A DNA stretch of 60,287 nucleotides from an uncultured Rhizobium sp. (GTDB lineage: Bacteria > Pseudomonadota > Alphaproteobacteria > Rhizobiales > Rhizobiaceae), in the NCBI GenBank assembly GCA_945952315.1, contig CAMFIE010000025.1, forward strand, positions 1 to 60,287. The letters are read 5' to 3'. A program made the translations under genes and the position numbers. Position 1 is the first letter of the stretch. The number at the start of each line of letters is the position of its first letter. This document shows positions 43,021-50,713 of the stretch, in pieces. Below the pieces are notes generated by a model. It was not told the DNA's origin. It saw only the letters and a program-made list of their open reading frames with translations, and did no database searches.

Positions 43021-44286
43021 TCAGTTCAGTTCCACCCGGACCGGCAGCGACTTGATGCCGCCGACGAAATTCGAGCGCAGATAGGCCTGCGGGCCCGCCT
43101 GCTCGATCCGCTTCAGGCGCTTTGCAAGTTCCTGGAAAAGCAGGCGCACTTCAAGCCTTGCGAGCCACATGCCGAGGCAGACATGCGCCCCGCCCTGACC
43201 GAAGGCCACATGGCGGTTCGGCGTGCGCATCAGGTTCACGTTCATCGGGTCCTCGAACACCGTCTCGTCGCGGTTGCCGGAGAGGAACCAGAGCAGCACC
43301 TTGTCACCCTCACGCACCGTCTTGCCATGCATCTCGAAATCGCGCGTGGCCGTGCGGCGGAAATACATGGTGGGCGATGCCCAGCGGATCACCTCATCCG
43401 CCATGGTGTCCCAGATCGCCTCATTGCCGGATTGCAGCTGCGCGAGAAGTTCCGGCCGGGTCGCAAGCGCATAGAGCCCGGCGGCAATCGAATAGCGCGT
43501 CGTGTCATTGCCGGCGGCAACCAGCAGACAGAAGAAATTGCGGAACTCGATTTCCGAGATCACATTGCCTTCGGAATCCGGCTTGGTGATGAGGCTCAGC
43601 ACGCCGCTGTCATCGCCCTTGCGGCGCTTGTCTTCCATCAGCCGCTTGGCATAGTCGAAGAGATCGGCACCGGCCGGCGAACGGAACGGCATCAGGCGAT
43701 AGGCATCCGTATCCGACTTGTCGAGCACATGGGCGGTGAATTCCGGATCGGTATTGGCAATCAGCGCATCGCCCTTTTCCACCAGCCAGTCGAGGTCTTC
43801 ATCCGGCGTGCCGATGATCTGGCCGAGCATGCGCATCGGCAATTGCCGCGCAATCAGCTTCACCGCATCGAACTCGCCAAGCGGCAGGGCCTGATCGAGA
43901 ATGTCGTCGCAAAGGCTGCGGATGCGATCCTCAAACAGCGCAACAACCGGCTTCGAAAAGGCCTTGGCGACAAGTGTGCGCACACGGGTGTGATCCGGCG
44001 GGTCGGTTTCCTGGAAGGTGCGCCGCGCCAGATATTCCTCGTAGGTCTGGTCTTCCATGCGGATGCCGCGCGCCGAGCTCAGGAGCTGGTTGTCGCGGTT
44101 CAGCTCCAGAATATCCGCATGGCGGGTGACCGACCAGAACCCCTTGCCGCCCGCATAATCGCACCAGGCAAGCGGGTCTTCGCGGCGCAGGCGGGCGAAG
44201 GTGGCATGCGGCGGCCCCGCAACGAAGGAATCGTGGTTGGAAAGATCGGCATATCCATCATCCGCAGCAGCCCAGACCGACATCAT
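43021..44286 (-). CDS. Bacterial cytochrome P450 (class I, ferredoxin-dependent)
   Basis: 421 residues, soluble. Heme-cysteine motif FGQGGAHVCLG (fits FxxGxxxCxG), ExxR motif EVIR in the K helix and the I-helix oxygen-binding AAGNDTTR. ATG at 44286 follows GGAGG by about 4 bases. First gene of the operon P450, GS-like, ferredoxin. The P450 hydroxylates or dealkylates an unknown substrate. The combination with a glutamine-synthetase-like gene recalls, as I remember it, the mycobacterial morpholine/pyrrolidine P450 loci. Confidence 0.93.
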   Translation of the reverse strand: MMSVWAAADDGYADLSNHDSFVAGPPHATFARLRREDPLAWCDYAGGKGFWSVTRHADILELNRDNQLLSSARGIRMEDQTYEEYLARRTFQETDPPDHTRVRTLVAKAFSKPVVALFEDRIRSLCDDILDQALPLGEFDAVKLIARQLPMRMLGQIIGTPDEDLDWLVEKGDALIANTDPEFTAHVLDKSDTDAYRLMPFRSPAGADLFDYAKRLMEDKRRKGDDSGVLSLITKPDSEGNVISEIEFRNFFCLLVAAGNDTTRYSIAAGLYALATRPELLAQLQSGNEAIWDTMADEVIRWASPTMYFRRTATRDFEMHGKTVREGDKVLLWFLSGNRDETVFEDPMNVNLMRTPNRHVAFGQGGAHVCLGMWLARLEVRLLFQELAKRLKRIEQAGPQAYLRSNFVGGIKSLPVRVELN

Positions 44287-44321
44287 GTTCCTCCTTGCTT
44301 GACCATTGCGGAAAAATAGAA

Positions 44322-44335
44322 CACATGTTAAGTAT
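44322..44335. promoter_or_regulatory. Shared 14-bp element, P450/hydrolase promoter region
   Basis: CACATGTTAAGTAT lies between the divergent P450 and amidotransferase-like genes, 36 bases before the former. An identical 14-base run occurs at 47450-47463, upstream of the APC permease. A regulator-binding site common to both is the simplest explanation; the GntR protein at 45137 is the candidate. Confidence 0.6.
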
Positions 44336-44394
44336 ATTTTCAATAGGCTTCTGCACACAAAACAGCATAAAGCTGCATGCAAAGGGGAAAGGCC

Positions 44395-45120
44395 ATGTCC
44401 GGCAAGACGTCACGCTCGATTGCGATCCTGCTCACCAGCAATGACACGTCCGAATTTGCGAGCCATTTCCCCCATGACGGCGTGCGTTTTACCGAGCTTC
44501 TGCAGCCTCTCGCGCCGGACTGGACCTTCGAGACGGTTCCCGTGAAGGACAATGTGTTTCCTGAAATCGTGGACGCCTATGACGGCTATGTGATCACCGG
44601 CAGCCCGGCCTCGGTGGGCGGCGATGATCCGTGGATCGCCCGGTTGCTCCAGTTCATCCGGGAGGCGGAAGCGAAGAAAATTCCGCAATTCGGCGCCTGC
44701 TTCGGCCATCAGGCGATTGCCCTGGCGCTGGGTGGCGAGGTGAAGAAGGCCAAGGCCGGATGGGGCCTCGGCACGGCGGTGACCCGCTACGAGCGCTTTG
44801 CGCCCTGGATGCAGCCGGAGAAGCGGGAGGTCACGCTTTATTCCGCCCACAAGGAGCAGGTCACGCGCCTGCCGGAGGGCGCGGAAAATCTGGGGGGCGA
44901 TGATTTCTGCCCGATCGGCTCCTTCCGCATCGGCGATCACATTTTCACCACCGAATATCACCCGGAAATGACCGCCCCGTTCATGACCGGGCTGGTCGAG
45001 GAAATGGTGGATATCCTGCCGCCGGAAACCCTTGAAAAGGCACGCGTGACCGTGCGCCAGCCGGAAGAAGGCCGGTTCTTTGCCCGCTGGATCGTGAATT
45101 TCCTGAAGGGCGGGGCGTAA
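44395..45120 (+). CDS. Class I glutamine-amidotransferase-like gamma-glutamyl hydrolase
   Basis: 241 residues, stand-alone GATase1 fold. The nucleophile is in GACFGHQ, and the His-Glu pair lies in EYHPEM. No synthetase domain is fused, so it should hydrolyse a glutamine-like amide. Next to a gamma-glutamyl ligase the likely substrate is a gamma-glutamyl-amine or its oxidised product, like PuuD in putrescine catabolism (inference). ATG at 44395 follows GGGGAAAGG. Divergent from the P450 operon, sharing its promoter region. Confidence 0.85.
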   Translation: MSGKTSRSIAILLTSNDTSEFASHFPHDGVRFTELLQPLAPDWTFETVPVKDNVFPEIVDAYDGYVITGSPASVGGDDPWIARLLQFIREAEAKKIPQFGACFGHQAIALALGGEVKKAKAGWGLGTAVTRYERFAPWMQPEKREVTLYSAHKEQVTRLPEGAENLGGDDFCPIGSFRIGDHIFTTEYHPEMTAPFMTGLVEEMVDILPPETLEKARVTVRQPEEGRFFARWIVNFLKGGA

Positions 45121-45136
45121 CCGTCCCGCCGCCCGC

Positions 45137-45793
45137 TCAGGGCCTGAACAGCACCGCCATCAGGTCCATGGCCGTGACGCTGTCGAAGGTCACGTGGTTG
45201 ATCATCAGCTTTTCGGCCGCTTCCGAATCCCGGTCGAGGATGAGGGCCGCAATCTGCCGGTGCTCGGCGGCGGATTTTCCGATGCTGCCCTTGTAGCGGT
45301 AGCGCGCGCGGTAATAGGCGAGCAGCTTGCGGGCATTGGTGCGGATGAGATCGAGCAGCACGCCATTATGCGCGGCCAGCGCAATCGCCAGATGGAAATC
45401 GAGATTGTGCTGATAATAGAGATCGGGCTCGCCATCGCCGAAACGGGCAATATGTTCGTCGCAGGCCGCACAGGCCCGCTCCAGCGCGTCCGCATCCCCG
45501 ACTGACAGCCGCCGTGCCGCAAGCGCTGCCGCGTGCCCCTCAAGCTTGCCATGGACTTCGAGGATCGCCAGGAATTCCTCGAGCGTCGGGCGAAACACTT
45601 CCGCACCGCCGCGCGGCTTGCGCTTCAGGATCCCGAGCGAATCGAGCTGCAGCAGCGCTTCCCGCACCGGTGTGCGCGAGACGCCGAATTCCGACACAAG
45701 CGCCTTTTCCTCGATGACATCACCCGGATTGAGCCTGCCCGTTTCGATGGAGCGCACGATATGATCGACAATGATGGCGGTTTGATTACCCAT
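45137..45793 (-). CDS. GntR-family (FadR/VanR type) transcriptional regulator
   Basis: 218 residues. N-terminal winged helix: IVDHIVRSIETGRLNPGDVIEEKALVSEFGVSRTPVREALLQLDSLGILKRKPRGGAEV, typical GntR. The C-terminal part is an all-helical FCD-type domain (LDFHLAIALAAHNG and AEHRQIAALI with metal-ligand histidines). Effectors of this subfamily are small organic acids. Convergent with the hydrolase gene and codirectional with the permease. Best candidate to regulate the P450/ligase cluster. An inverted repeat of TGTATA-like half-sites lies upstream of its start. Confidence 0.9.
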   Translation of the reverse strand: MGNQTAIIVDHIVRSIETGRLNPGDVIEEKALVSEFGVSRTPVREALLQLDSLGILKRKPRGGAEVFRPTLEEFLAILEVHGKLEGHAAALAARRLSVGDADALERACAACDEHIARFGDGEPDLYYQHNLDFHLAIALAAHNGVLLDLIRTNARKLLAYYRARYRYKGSIGKSAAEHRQIAALILDRDSEAAEKLMINHVTFDSVTAMDLMAVLFRP

Positions 45794-45805
45794 TTGCCCA
45801 GCATA

Positions 45806-45834
45806 TGTATTTTTGGCGGCGCCGTAAATATACA
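45806..45834. promoter_or_regulatory. Putative GntR autoregulatory dyad
   Basis: TGTATTTTT (45806-45814) and AAATATACA (45826-45834) form 9-base arms with one mismatch, 11 bases apart, 13 bases upstream of the gntR start codon. The TGTATA half-site recurs as a perfect palindrome before hutH (49055-49064). FadR/GntR operators commonly use TGTATACA-like cores. Confidence 0.5.
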
Positions 45835-45844
45835 ATTCAAAACA

Positions 45845-45873
45845 AAAAGGCGGGAGCCAGGCCCCCGCCTTTT
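45845..45873 (-). terminator. Intrinsic terminator after the APC permease
   Basis: AAAAGGCGGG / CCCGCCTTTT, 10-base stem with a 9-base loop, followed on the minus strand by TTTTTG. It separates the permease transcript from gntR. Confidence 0.88.
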
Positions 45874-45892
45874 CCAAGGGCCGGAATCCGGC

Positions 45893-47344
45893 TCAGCTAT
45901 AGGCACCCGAACCCATATTGTTGAAGCGGGTACGGTCGCGGGCGGCAAGCCGTGACGACAGGAAGAAGCCCACCACGGCCGCCACCAGCACCAGCGACGG
46001 CAGGATGACGCCGAGCGAGCCTGCGGCACCGGTCAGATCACCGAACTTCGAGAAGATATAGACGAAGAGATAGACGAGGATCGCCCCGACAATCGCGGGC
46101 AGAACCTTGGTGATCACAACATTTTCGCCCATCGCGCCATTGCGGACAAAGAAGCCGATCACCGCGAAGGAGGTGAGCGCCATCAGCCCGAGAATGCCGA
46201 GCGTGCCGAGCTGGGTCAGCCAGGTGAACATCGCCAGCACCGGATCAAGCTGCAGCCAGGCAAAGAGCGCGGTGATGACGACGGCAATCACCGTCTGGAT
46301 CATCGAGCCGACATGCGGGCTCTGGAACTGGCGATGGGTCACGCCGACGCTGTCCGGCAGGATACCTTCGCGGCCGGCCACATATTTGTAGCGGGCAACG
46401 CCATTGTGGAAGGCGAGCACGGCGGCAAACAGGCTGGAGACGAACAGGAAGCCCATGATCGTCGGCACCGGCTCGCCGACATAGCGGCCCGCGAGTTCGA
46501 ACAGGAAGGTCGTCGGGTCCTTCAGCCCCTGCAGCGTCGGCATCAGCTTGTCGATGCCGGCACCGGCGGCCATCAGCCAGGCGGTGATCATGTAGAACAC
46601 GCCGATCAGCAGCACGGAAAGATAGGTGGCGCGCGGCACGGTGGTTTCCGGCGTGCGGGCTTCTTCCGAATAGATGGTGGTCGCCTCAAAACCGATGAAG
46701 GCGGCAAAGCAGAAGAGAATGCCGACCGCGGGCGAGCCGCTCAGCACCTGCTCTGCGGTAAAGGGTGCCATGGAAAGCCCGGCATCGCCACCTTTCAGGA
46801 AAATCGCCGCATCGATGATCAGCACGATCAGATATTCGAGCAGCACCAGCACCATCAGGATCTTGGCCGAAAGATCCACCTGCCGGTAGCCGAGCACGGC
46901 AACCACGGCGATGGCAAAGAGCGACCAGGCCCACCAGGGAATATCAAGCCCGATCAGCGGGTTGAAGGTTCCGGCAGAGGCCGCGCCAAGCAGACCAAGC
47001 ACGCCGATCTGCATCGCATTGTAGCTGAGGATCGCAATCAGCGCGGCCGCGCCACCGAGATGGCCGCCGAGGCCACGAGCGGTATAGGCATAAAAGGCAC
47101 CGGCATTCTTCACATGCCGCGCCATGGCGACATAGCCGATGGCAAAGAGAATGAGCACGATCGTCACCAGCGCGAAGGCGCCCGCGATGCCCGCGCCATT
47201 ACCCAGCAGCATGCTGATCGGCACGCCGCCCGCAACCGCGGTGAGCGGCGCTGCCGCCGAAATCACGAGAAATGTCACTGCGCCTACACCGAGGCTGTTC
47301 TTTCGAAGCTGGTTTGCACCGCTTGCTGCTGGCGTCTCTGCCAT
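45893..47344 (-). CDS. APC-superfamily amino acid/amine permease
   Basis: 483 residues with about twelve membrane helices. The APC start segment KNSLGVGAVTFLVISAAAPLTAVAGGVP and the later GFEATTIYSEEARTPETTVPRATYLS (helix 6 to loop region with the conserved Glu) are typical. ATG at 47344 follows GGAGGG by about 5 bases. Expected to bring in the amine or amino acid processed by the adjoining P450/ligase genes; the 14-bp element at 47450 supports joint control. Substrate unknown. Confidence 0.88.
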   Translation of the reverse strand: MAETPAASGANQLRKNSLGVGAVTFLVISAAAPLTAVAGGVPISMLLGNGAGIAGAFALVTIVLILFAIGYVAMARHVKNAGAFYAYTARGLGGHLGGAAALIAILSYNAMQIGVLGLLGAASAGTFNPLIGLDIPWWAWSLFAIAVVAVLGYRQVDLSAKILMVLVLLEYLIVLIIDAAIFLKGGDAGLSMAPFTAEQVLSGSPAVGILFCFAAFIGFEATTIYSEEARTPETTVPRATYLSVLLIGVFYMITAWLMAAGAGIDKLMPTLQGLKDPTTFLFELAGRYVGEPVPTIMGFLFVSSLFAAVLAFHNGVARYKYVAGREGILPDSVGVTHRQFQSPHVGSMIQTVIAVVITALFAWLQLDPVLAMFTWLTQLGTLGILGLMALTSFAVIGFFVRNGAMGENVVITKVLPAIVGAILVYLFVYIFSKFGDLTGAAGSLGVILPSLVLVAAVVGFFLSSRLAARDRTRFNNMGSGAYS

Positions 47345-47449
47345 GGGTCCCTCCACGTTTCATTCCGCCGGAGGTTCCGCATTGTTTACGCATTCTTAAC
47401 CCCGGCGCGGCGGAGATTTGCAGCGAAGCGCAGCGCTGTCAAGTTATTT

Positions 47450-47463
47450 CACATGTTAAGTAT
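47450..47463. promoter_or_regulatory. Shared 14-bp element upstream of the APC permease
   Basis: CACATGTTAAGTAT, identical to 44322-44335 in the same orientation, 106 bases before the permease start codon. Confidence 0.6.
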
Positions 47464-47480
47464 CGCGTCGTTCGTTTCCC

Positions 47481-47518
47481 AAAAACGGAAAACGCCCTGC
47501 CGGGAGGACAGAGCGTTT
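47481..47518 (-). terminator. Intrinsic terminator after purC
   Basis: AAACGC-C-CTG (47490-47499) pairs with CAG-A-GCGTTT (47509-47518), with one mismatched pair inside the stem; on the minus strand GCGTTTTCCGTTTTT follows. It lies 38 bases past the purC stop. Confidence 0.85.
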
Positions 47519-47556
47519 GATTTCAAAAGCTTGGCGATGGGTCCGGGCTGGACCGG

Positions 47557-48504
47557 TCAGCCGGGAAAATAGCGGGAAAGATTGGCCCGCACCCGCTCCA
47601 GCGCGGTTGCGCCGCTGTCATCCGGCACGAAAGTCAGGCCGGTGATCGCCTCATAGGCGCGGATATAGACCCTGGAGGTTTCCGCAATCAGGCTTTCGGG
47701 GATCTCCGGAATGGCATCGTGATAGGGGTCGCAGCGCTCCGCCACCCAGGCGCGCACGAAATCCTTGTCGAAGCTTTCCGGCCTTTTGCCTGCCTCGAAC
47801 GCAGCCTGATAGCTCGACGCGATCCAGTAGCGGGAGCTGTCCGGCGTATGGATTTCATCGGCGAGAATGATGGTGCCGTATTCATCGGTGCCGAACTCGT
47901 ATTTGGTATCGACGAGGATCAGGCCATTCCTTGCGGCAAGCTCCTGCCCCCGGGCAAAAAGCGCCAGCGCGTAAGAAGAGAGCGTTTCCCACTGCGCCTG
48001 CGTGAGCAGACCCTTCGAGACGATCTCGTCCGGCGTCAGCGGCTCGTCATGGCCGCCGTCGAATTCCTTGCTGGTGGGGGTGATGATCGGCACCGGCAGT
48101 TTCTCGTTGTCGCGCATGCCGTCCGGCATGGTCACGCCATACATCGTCCGCTCGCCCTTCTTGTAGAGGGTGAGGATCGAGGTGCCGGTGGTGCCCGCCA
48201 GATAGCCGCGCACGACGATCTCGACCGGCAGGATATCGAGCCGCTTGCCGACAACGACAGCGGGGTCCGGATAGGCGATCACGTGGTTCGGGCAGATATC
48301 GGCTGTCTTTTCAAACCAGTAGCGTGCCGTCTGGGTGAGCACCTGCCCCTTGTAGGGAATGCAGGTGAGAATGCGGTCGAAGGCGCTCAGCCGGTCGGTG
48401 GAGATGATGATGCGGCTGCCGTCGGCAAGATCATAGTTCTCGCGCACCTTGCCGCGATAGTAATTCGGCAATTCGGGAAAATGGGCTTCGGAGAGAATTC
48501 GCAA
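47557..48504 (-). CDS. purC: Phosphoribosylaminoimidazole-succinocarboxamide synthase (SAICAR synthetase)
   Basis: 315 residues, the longer type (about 254 in E. coli). Landmarks: [36 protein letters not shown] and LVDTKYEFG with the nucleotide-binding lysines and acidic residues. It makes SAICAR from CAIR, aspartate and ATP in purine synthesis. Many rhizobia have a second, shorter purC in the main pur cluster, so this may be the accessory copy. Monocistronic, with its own terminator. Confidence 0.94.
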   Translation of the reverse strand: MRILSEAHFPELPNYYRGKVRENYDLADGSRIIISTDRLSAFDRILTCIPYKGQVLTQTARYWFEKTADICPNHVIAYPDPAVVVGKRLDILPVEIVVRGYLAGTTGTSILTLYKKGERTMYGVTMPDGMRDNEKLPVPIITPTSKEFDGGHDEPLTPDEIVSKGLLTQAQWETLSSYALALFARGQELAARNGLILVDTKYEFGTDEYGTIILADEIHTPDSSRYWIASSYQAAFEAGKRPESFDKDFVRAWVAERCDPYHDAIPEIPESLIAETSRVYIRAYEAITGLTFVPDDSGATALERVRANLSRYFPG

Positions 48505-48745
48505 GGCAGGTCAACCTTCTGGCCAGAGCGGATGCCGGGCCCATCCGGCCGGGCAGGTGATTGCCTGTCTAACTCGATTTTTCCGCCGATTTTGTCAAGC
48601 AAGGATGGCCGATTGCCCGCGACATTTCGCCCGGGGCGATGGGCGAATTGCCACATTGGCTTTTGTCAAGATGCAGCCTAGCCATTTGATTATCATCAAC
48701 CGGTGTGCGTCTTCAGAGGCGCTCGCCCTTTCGAAAGTCCTTGCC

Positions 48746-48958
48746 ATGCTTTCCATCGTCTATCACGTGCCCGTCGTCGGCTGGATGCTGAAGGAGGCGA
48801 TGACCGGATCGGATACGGCCCGTGTGCTCTTCGTCGTCAACCTGATGCTCGCCTGGCTGCTGGCCGCCATCACCTTCGGCTATCCCGGCATCATCATTCC
48901 CGCCCTAGCGGCCGTGCCCACCATGTTCGTGATCCTGATCAGCATCACCAAGGGCTGA
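48746..48958 (+). CDS. 70-residue membrane protein, unknown
   Basis: Starts MLSIVYHVPVVGWMLKEAMTG and holds two hydrophobic helices (about residues 26-44 and 48-67) with a short cytoplasmic-looking turn, ending ITKG. The ribosome site is poor. An open frame extends upstream to 48557 without hallmark sequence, so a longer form is possible. It is divergent from purC. I do not recognise a named family; the even codon use and membrane pattern support a real gene. Confidence 0.6.
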   Translation: MLSIVYHVPVVGWMLKEAMTGSDTARVLFVVNLMLAWLLAAITFGYPGIIIPALAAVPTMFVILISITKG

Positions 48959-49054
48959 CATTTCCGATCTCCTGCTCGCGCTCCCTGCCCGAGCCCCTTG
49001 CCCGCCCATCGGCCCGCCGCCGGTCGGCGGGTCTTCTTGCACTGCGGATTATTT

Positions 49055-49064
49055 TGTATATACA
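49055..49064. promoter_or_regulatory. TGTATATACA palindrome before hutH
   Basis: Perfect 10-base palindrome, 41 bases upstream of the hutH start codon, in an AT-rich island (TTTTGTATATACATATT) that stands out from the GC-rich surroundings. It resembles GntR/FadR operators and shares the TGTATA half-site with the dyad before gntR (45806-45834). Confidence 0.5.
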
Positions 49065-49105
49065 TATTCCGGAGACAAGACTGACGCTGCCGGAGGAGCT
49101 GACCG

Positions 49106-50659
49106 ATGCGCACCGAAACGACCGCCCCCGATCTGGTTCTGGTTCCGGGACACGTGCCCCTTTCCACCTTTCGGGAAATTTACCGCGGCGCGCGGGCAAG
49201 CCTTGACCCCGCCTGCCGGGAAGGCGTTGAAAAAGCGGCAGAAACCGTTCGCCGCATCATTGCCAAAGGCGAGCCGGTCTATGGCATCAATACCGGCTTC
49301 GGCAAGCTTGCGAGTGTGCGGATTGCGGACGAGGACCTTGTCAGCCTGCAGCGCAACATCGTGCTCTCGCATGCGGCAGGCGTCGGCGAGCCGCTTGATC
49401 CCGCGATCAGCCGCCTGATCCTTGCGATGAAAATGGCAAGCCTCGGTCAGGGCGCCTCCGGCGTGCGCTGGGAAACGCTTGCCTTCCTCGAAACCTGCCT
49501 TGCGAAAGACCTGATCCCGGTCATCCCGGCGCAGGGCTCGGTCGGCGCTTCGGGCGACCTCGCGCCCCTTTCGCACATGACGGCGGCGATGATGGGGGTC
49601 GGCGAATTCTTCGTGAAGGGCGTGCGGATGGAAGCGGGCAAAGCCCTCGCCGCCCATGGTCTTTCGCCGCTGACGCTTGGCCCGAAGGAAGGGCTTGCGC
49701 TGCTGAACGGCACGCAGGTTTCGACGGCGCTGGCGCTTGCCGGTCTGTTTCAGGCCGAATGCGTGTTCCAGTCAGCGCTGGTCACCGGCGCGCTTTCGGT
49801 CGATGCGGCAAAGGGGTCTGACGGCCCGTTCGATCCGCGCATTCACGCGCTGCGTCGCCATCAGGGGCAGAAGGATGTGGCCTCGGCACTGCGCGGCCTG
49901 CTTGCCGGGTCCGCGATCCGCCTCTCGCATCTCGAAAATGACAGCCGTGTGCAGGACCCCTATTGCCTGCGCTGCCAGCCGCAGGTGATGGGCGCGGCAC
50001 TCGATATCCTGCGCAAGGCCGCCGACATGCTGGCGGACGAGGCCAATGGCGTTTCCGACAATCCGCTGGTCTTTACCGATACCGGCGAGGTGATTTCCGG
50101 CGGCAATTTCCACGCCGAGCCGGTGGCTTTTGCCGCCGACATGATCGCCATGGCGCTCTGCGAGATCGGCTCGATTTCCGAGCGGCGGGTGGCGATGCTG
50201 GTGGATCCGGCGCTCTCCGGCCTGCCCGCCTTTCTCACCCCCGTGCCGGGACTGAATTCCGGCTTCATGATCCCGCAGGTCACGGCCGCAGCACTCGTTT
50301 CGGAAAACAAGCAGCAGGCCTATCCGGCAAGCGTCGACAGCATTCCGACCTCCGCCAATCAGGAAGACCATGTTTCCATGGCCACCCATGGCGCGCGGCG
50401 TCTGCTGCGGATGGCGGAAAATGCGGCCAATGTCATCGGCATCGAGCTGCTTGCGGCAGCGCAGGCCTGCGATTTCCATGCGCCGCTTGCCTCAAGCGCG
50501 ATGCTCGAAAAGGCCCGCGCCTGCCTCAGGGCCGAGGTGCCAACGCTGAAGGAAGACCGCTATTTCGCCCCCGACATGGCGATTGCCACGAGGCTGGTGC
50601 GCGAAGGGGCGCTGGTGTCCGCCGTCGGTGCGGGGCAGCTTCCCGGCATTGTCGCCTGA
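49106..50659 (+). CDS. hutH: Histidine ammonia-lyase
   Basis: 517 residues. The MIO-forming triad Ala-Ser-Gly lies in [13 protein letters not shown]. Other HAL landmarks are [24 protein letters not shown] (histidine-type specificity), [34 protein letters not shown] and ANQEDHVSM. It converts histidine to urocanate and ammonia. GGAGGAG lies about 8 bases before the ATG. No hutU, hutI or hutG is nearby, so the gene is separated from the rest of the histidine pathway within this window. A strong terminator follows. Confidence 0.94.
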   Translation: MRTETTAPDLVLVPGHVPLSTFREIYRGARASLDPACREGVEKAAETVRRIIAKGEPVYGINTGFGKLASVRIADEDLVSLQRNIVLSHAAGVGEPLDPAISRLILAMKMASLGQGASGVRWETLAFLETCLAKDLIPVIPAQGSVGASGDLAPLSHMTAAMMGVGEFFVKGVRMEAGKALAAHGLSPLTLGPKEGLALLNGTQVSTALALAGLFQAECVFQSALVTGALSVDAAKGSDGPFDPRIHALRRHQGQKDVASALRGLLAGSAIRLSHLENDSRVQDPYCLRCQPQVMGAALDILRKAADMLADEANGVSDNPLVFTDTGEVISGGNFHAEPVAFAADMIAMALCEIGSISERRVAMLVDPALSGLPAFLTPVPGLNSGFMIPQVTAAALVSENKQQAYPASVDSIPTSANQEDHVSMATHGARRLLRMAENAANVIGIELLAAAQACDFHAPLASSAMLEKARACLRAEVPTLKEDRYFAPDMAIATRLVREGALVSAVGAGQLPGIVA

Positions 50660-50664
50660 ATGAA

Positions 50665-50697
50665 AAAGGGCCGCTCCGGGTGAGCGGCCCTTTCCTT
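50665..50697. terminator. Bidirectional intrinsic terminator between hutH and the aldehyde dehydrogenase
   Basis: AAAGGGCCGCTC / GAGCGGCCCTTT, 12-base perfect stem with a 5-base loop, followed on the plus strand by CCTTTC and preceded by AAAAA, so it can serve both converging genes. Confidence 0.88.
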
Positions 50698-50713
50698 TCG
50701 GGATCTGATCTGA

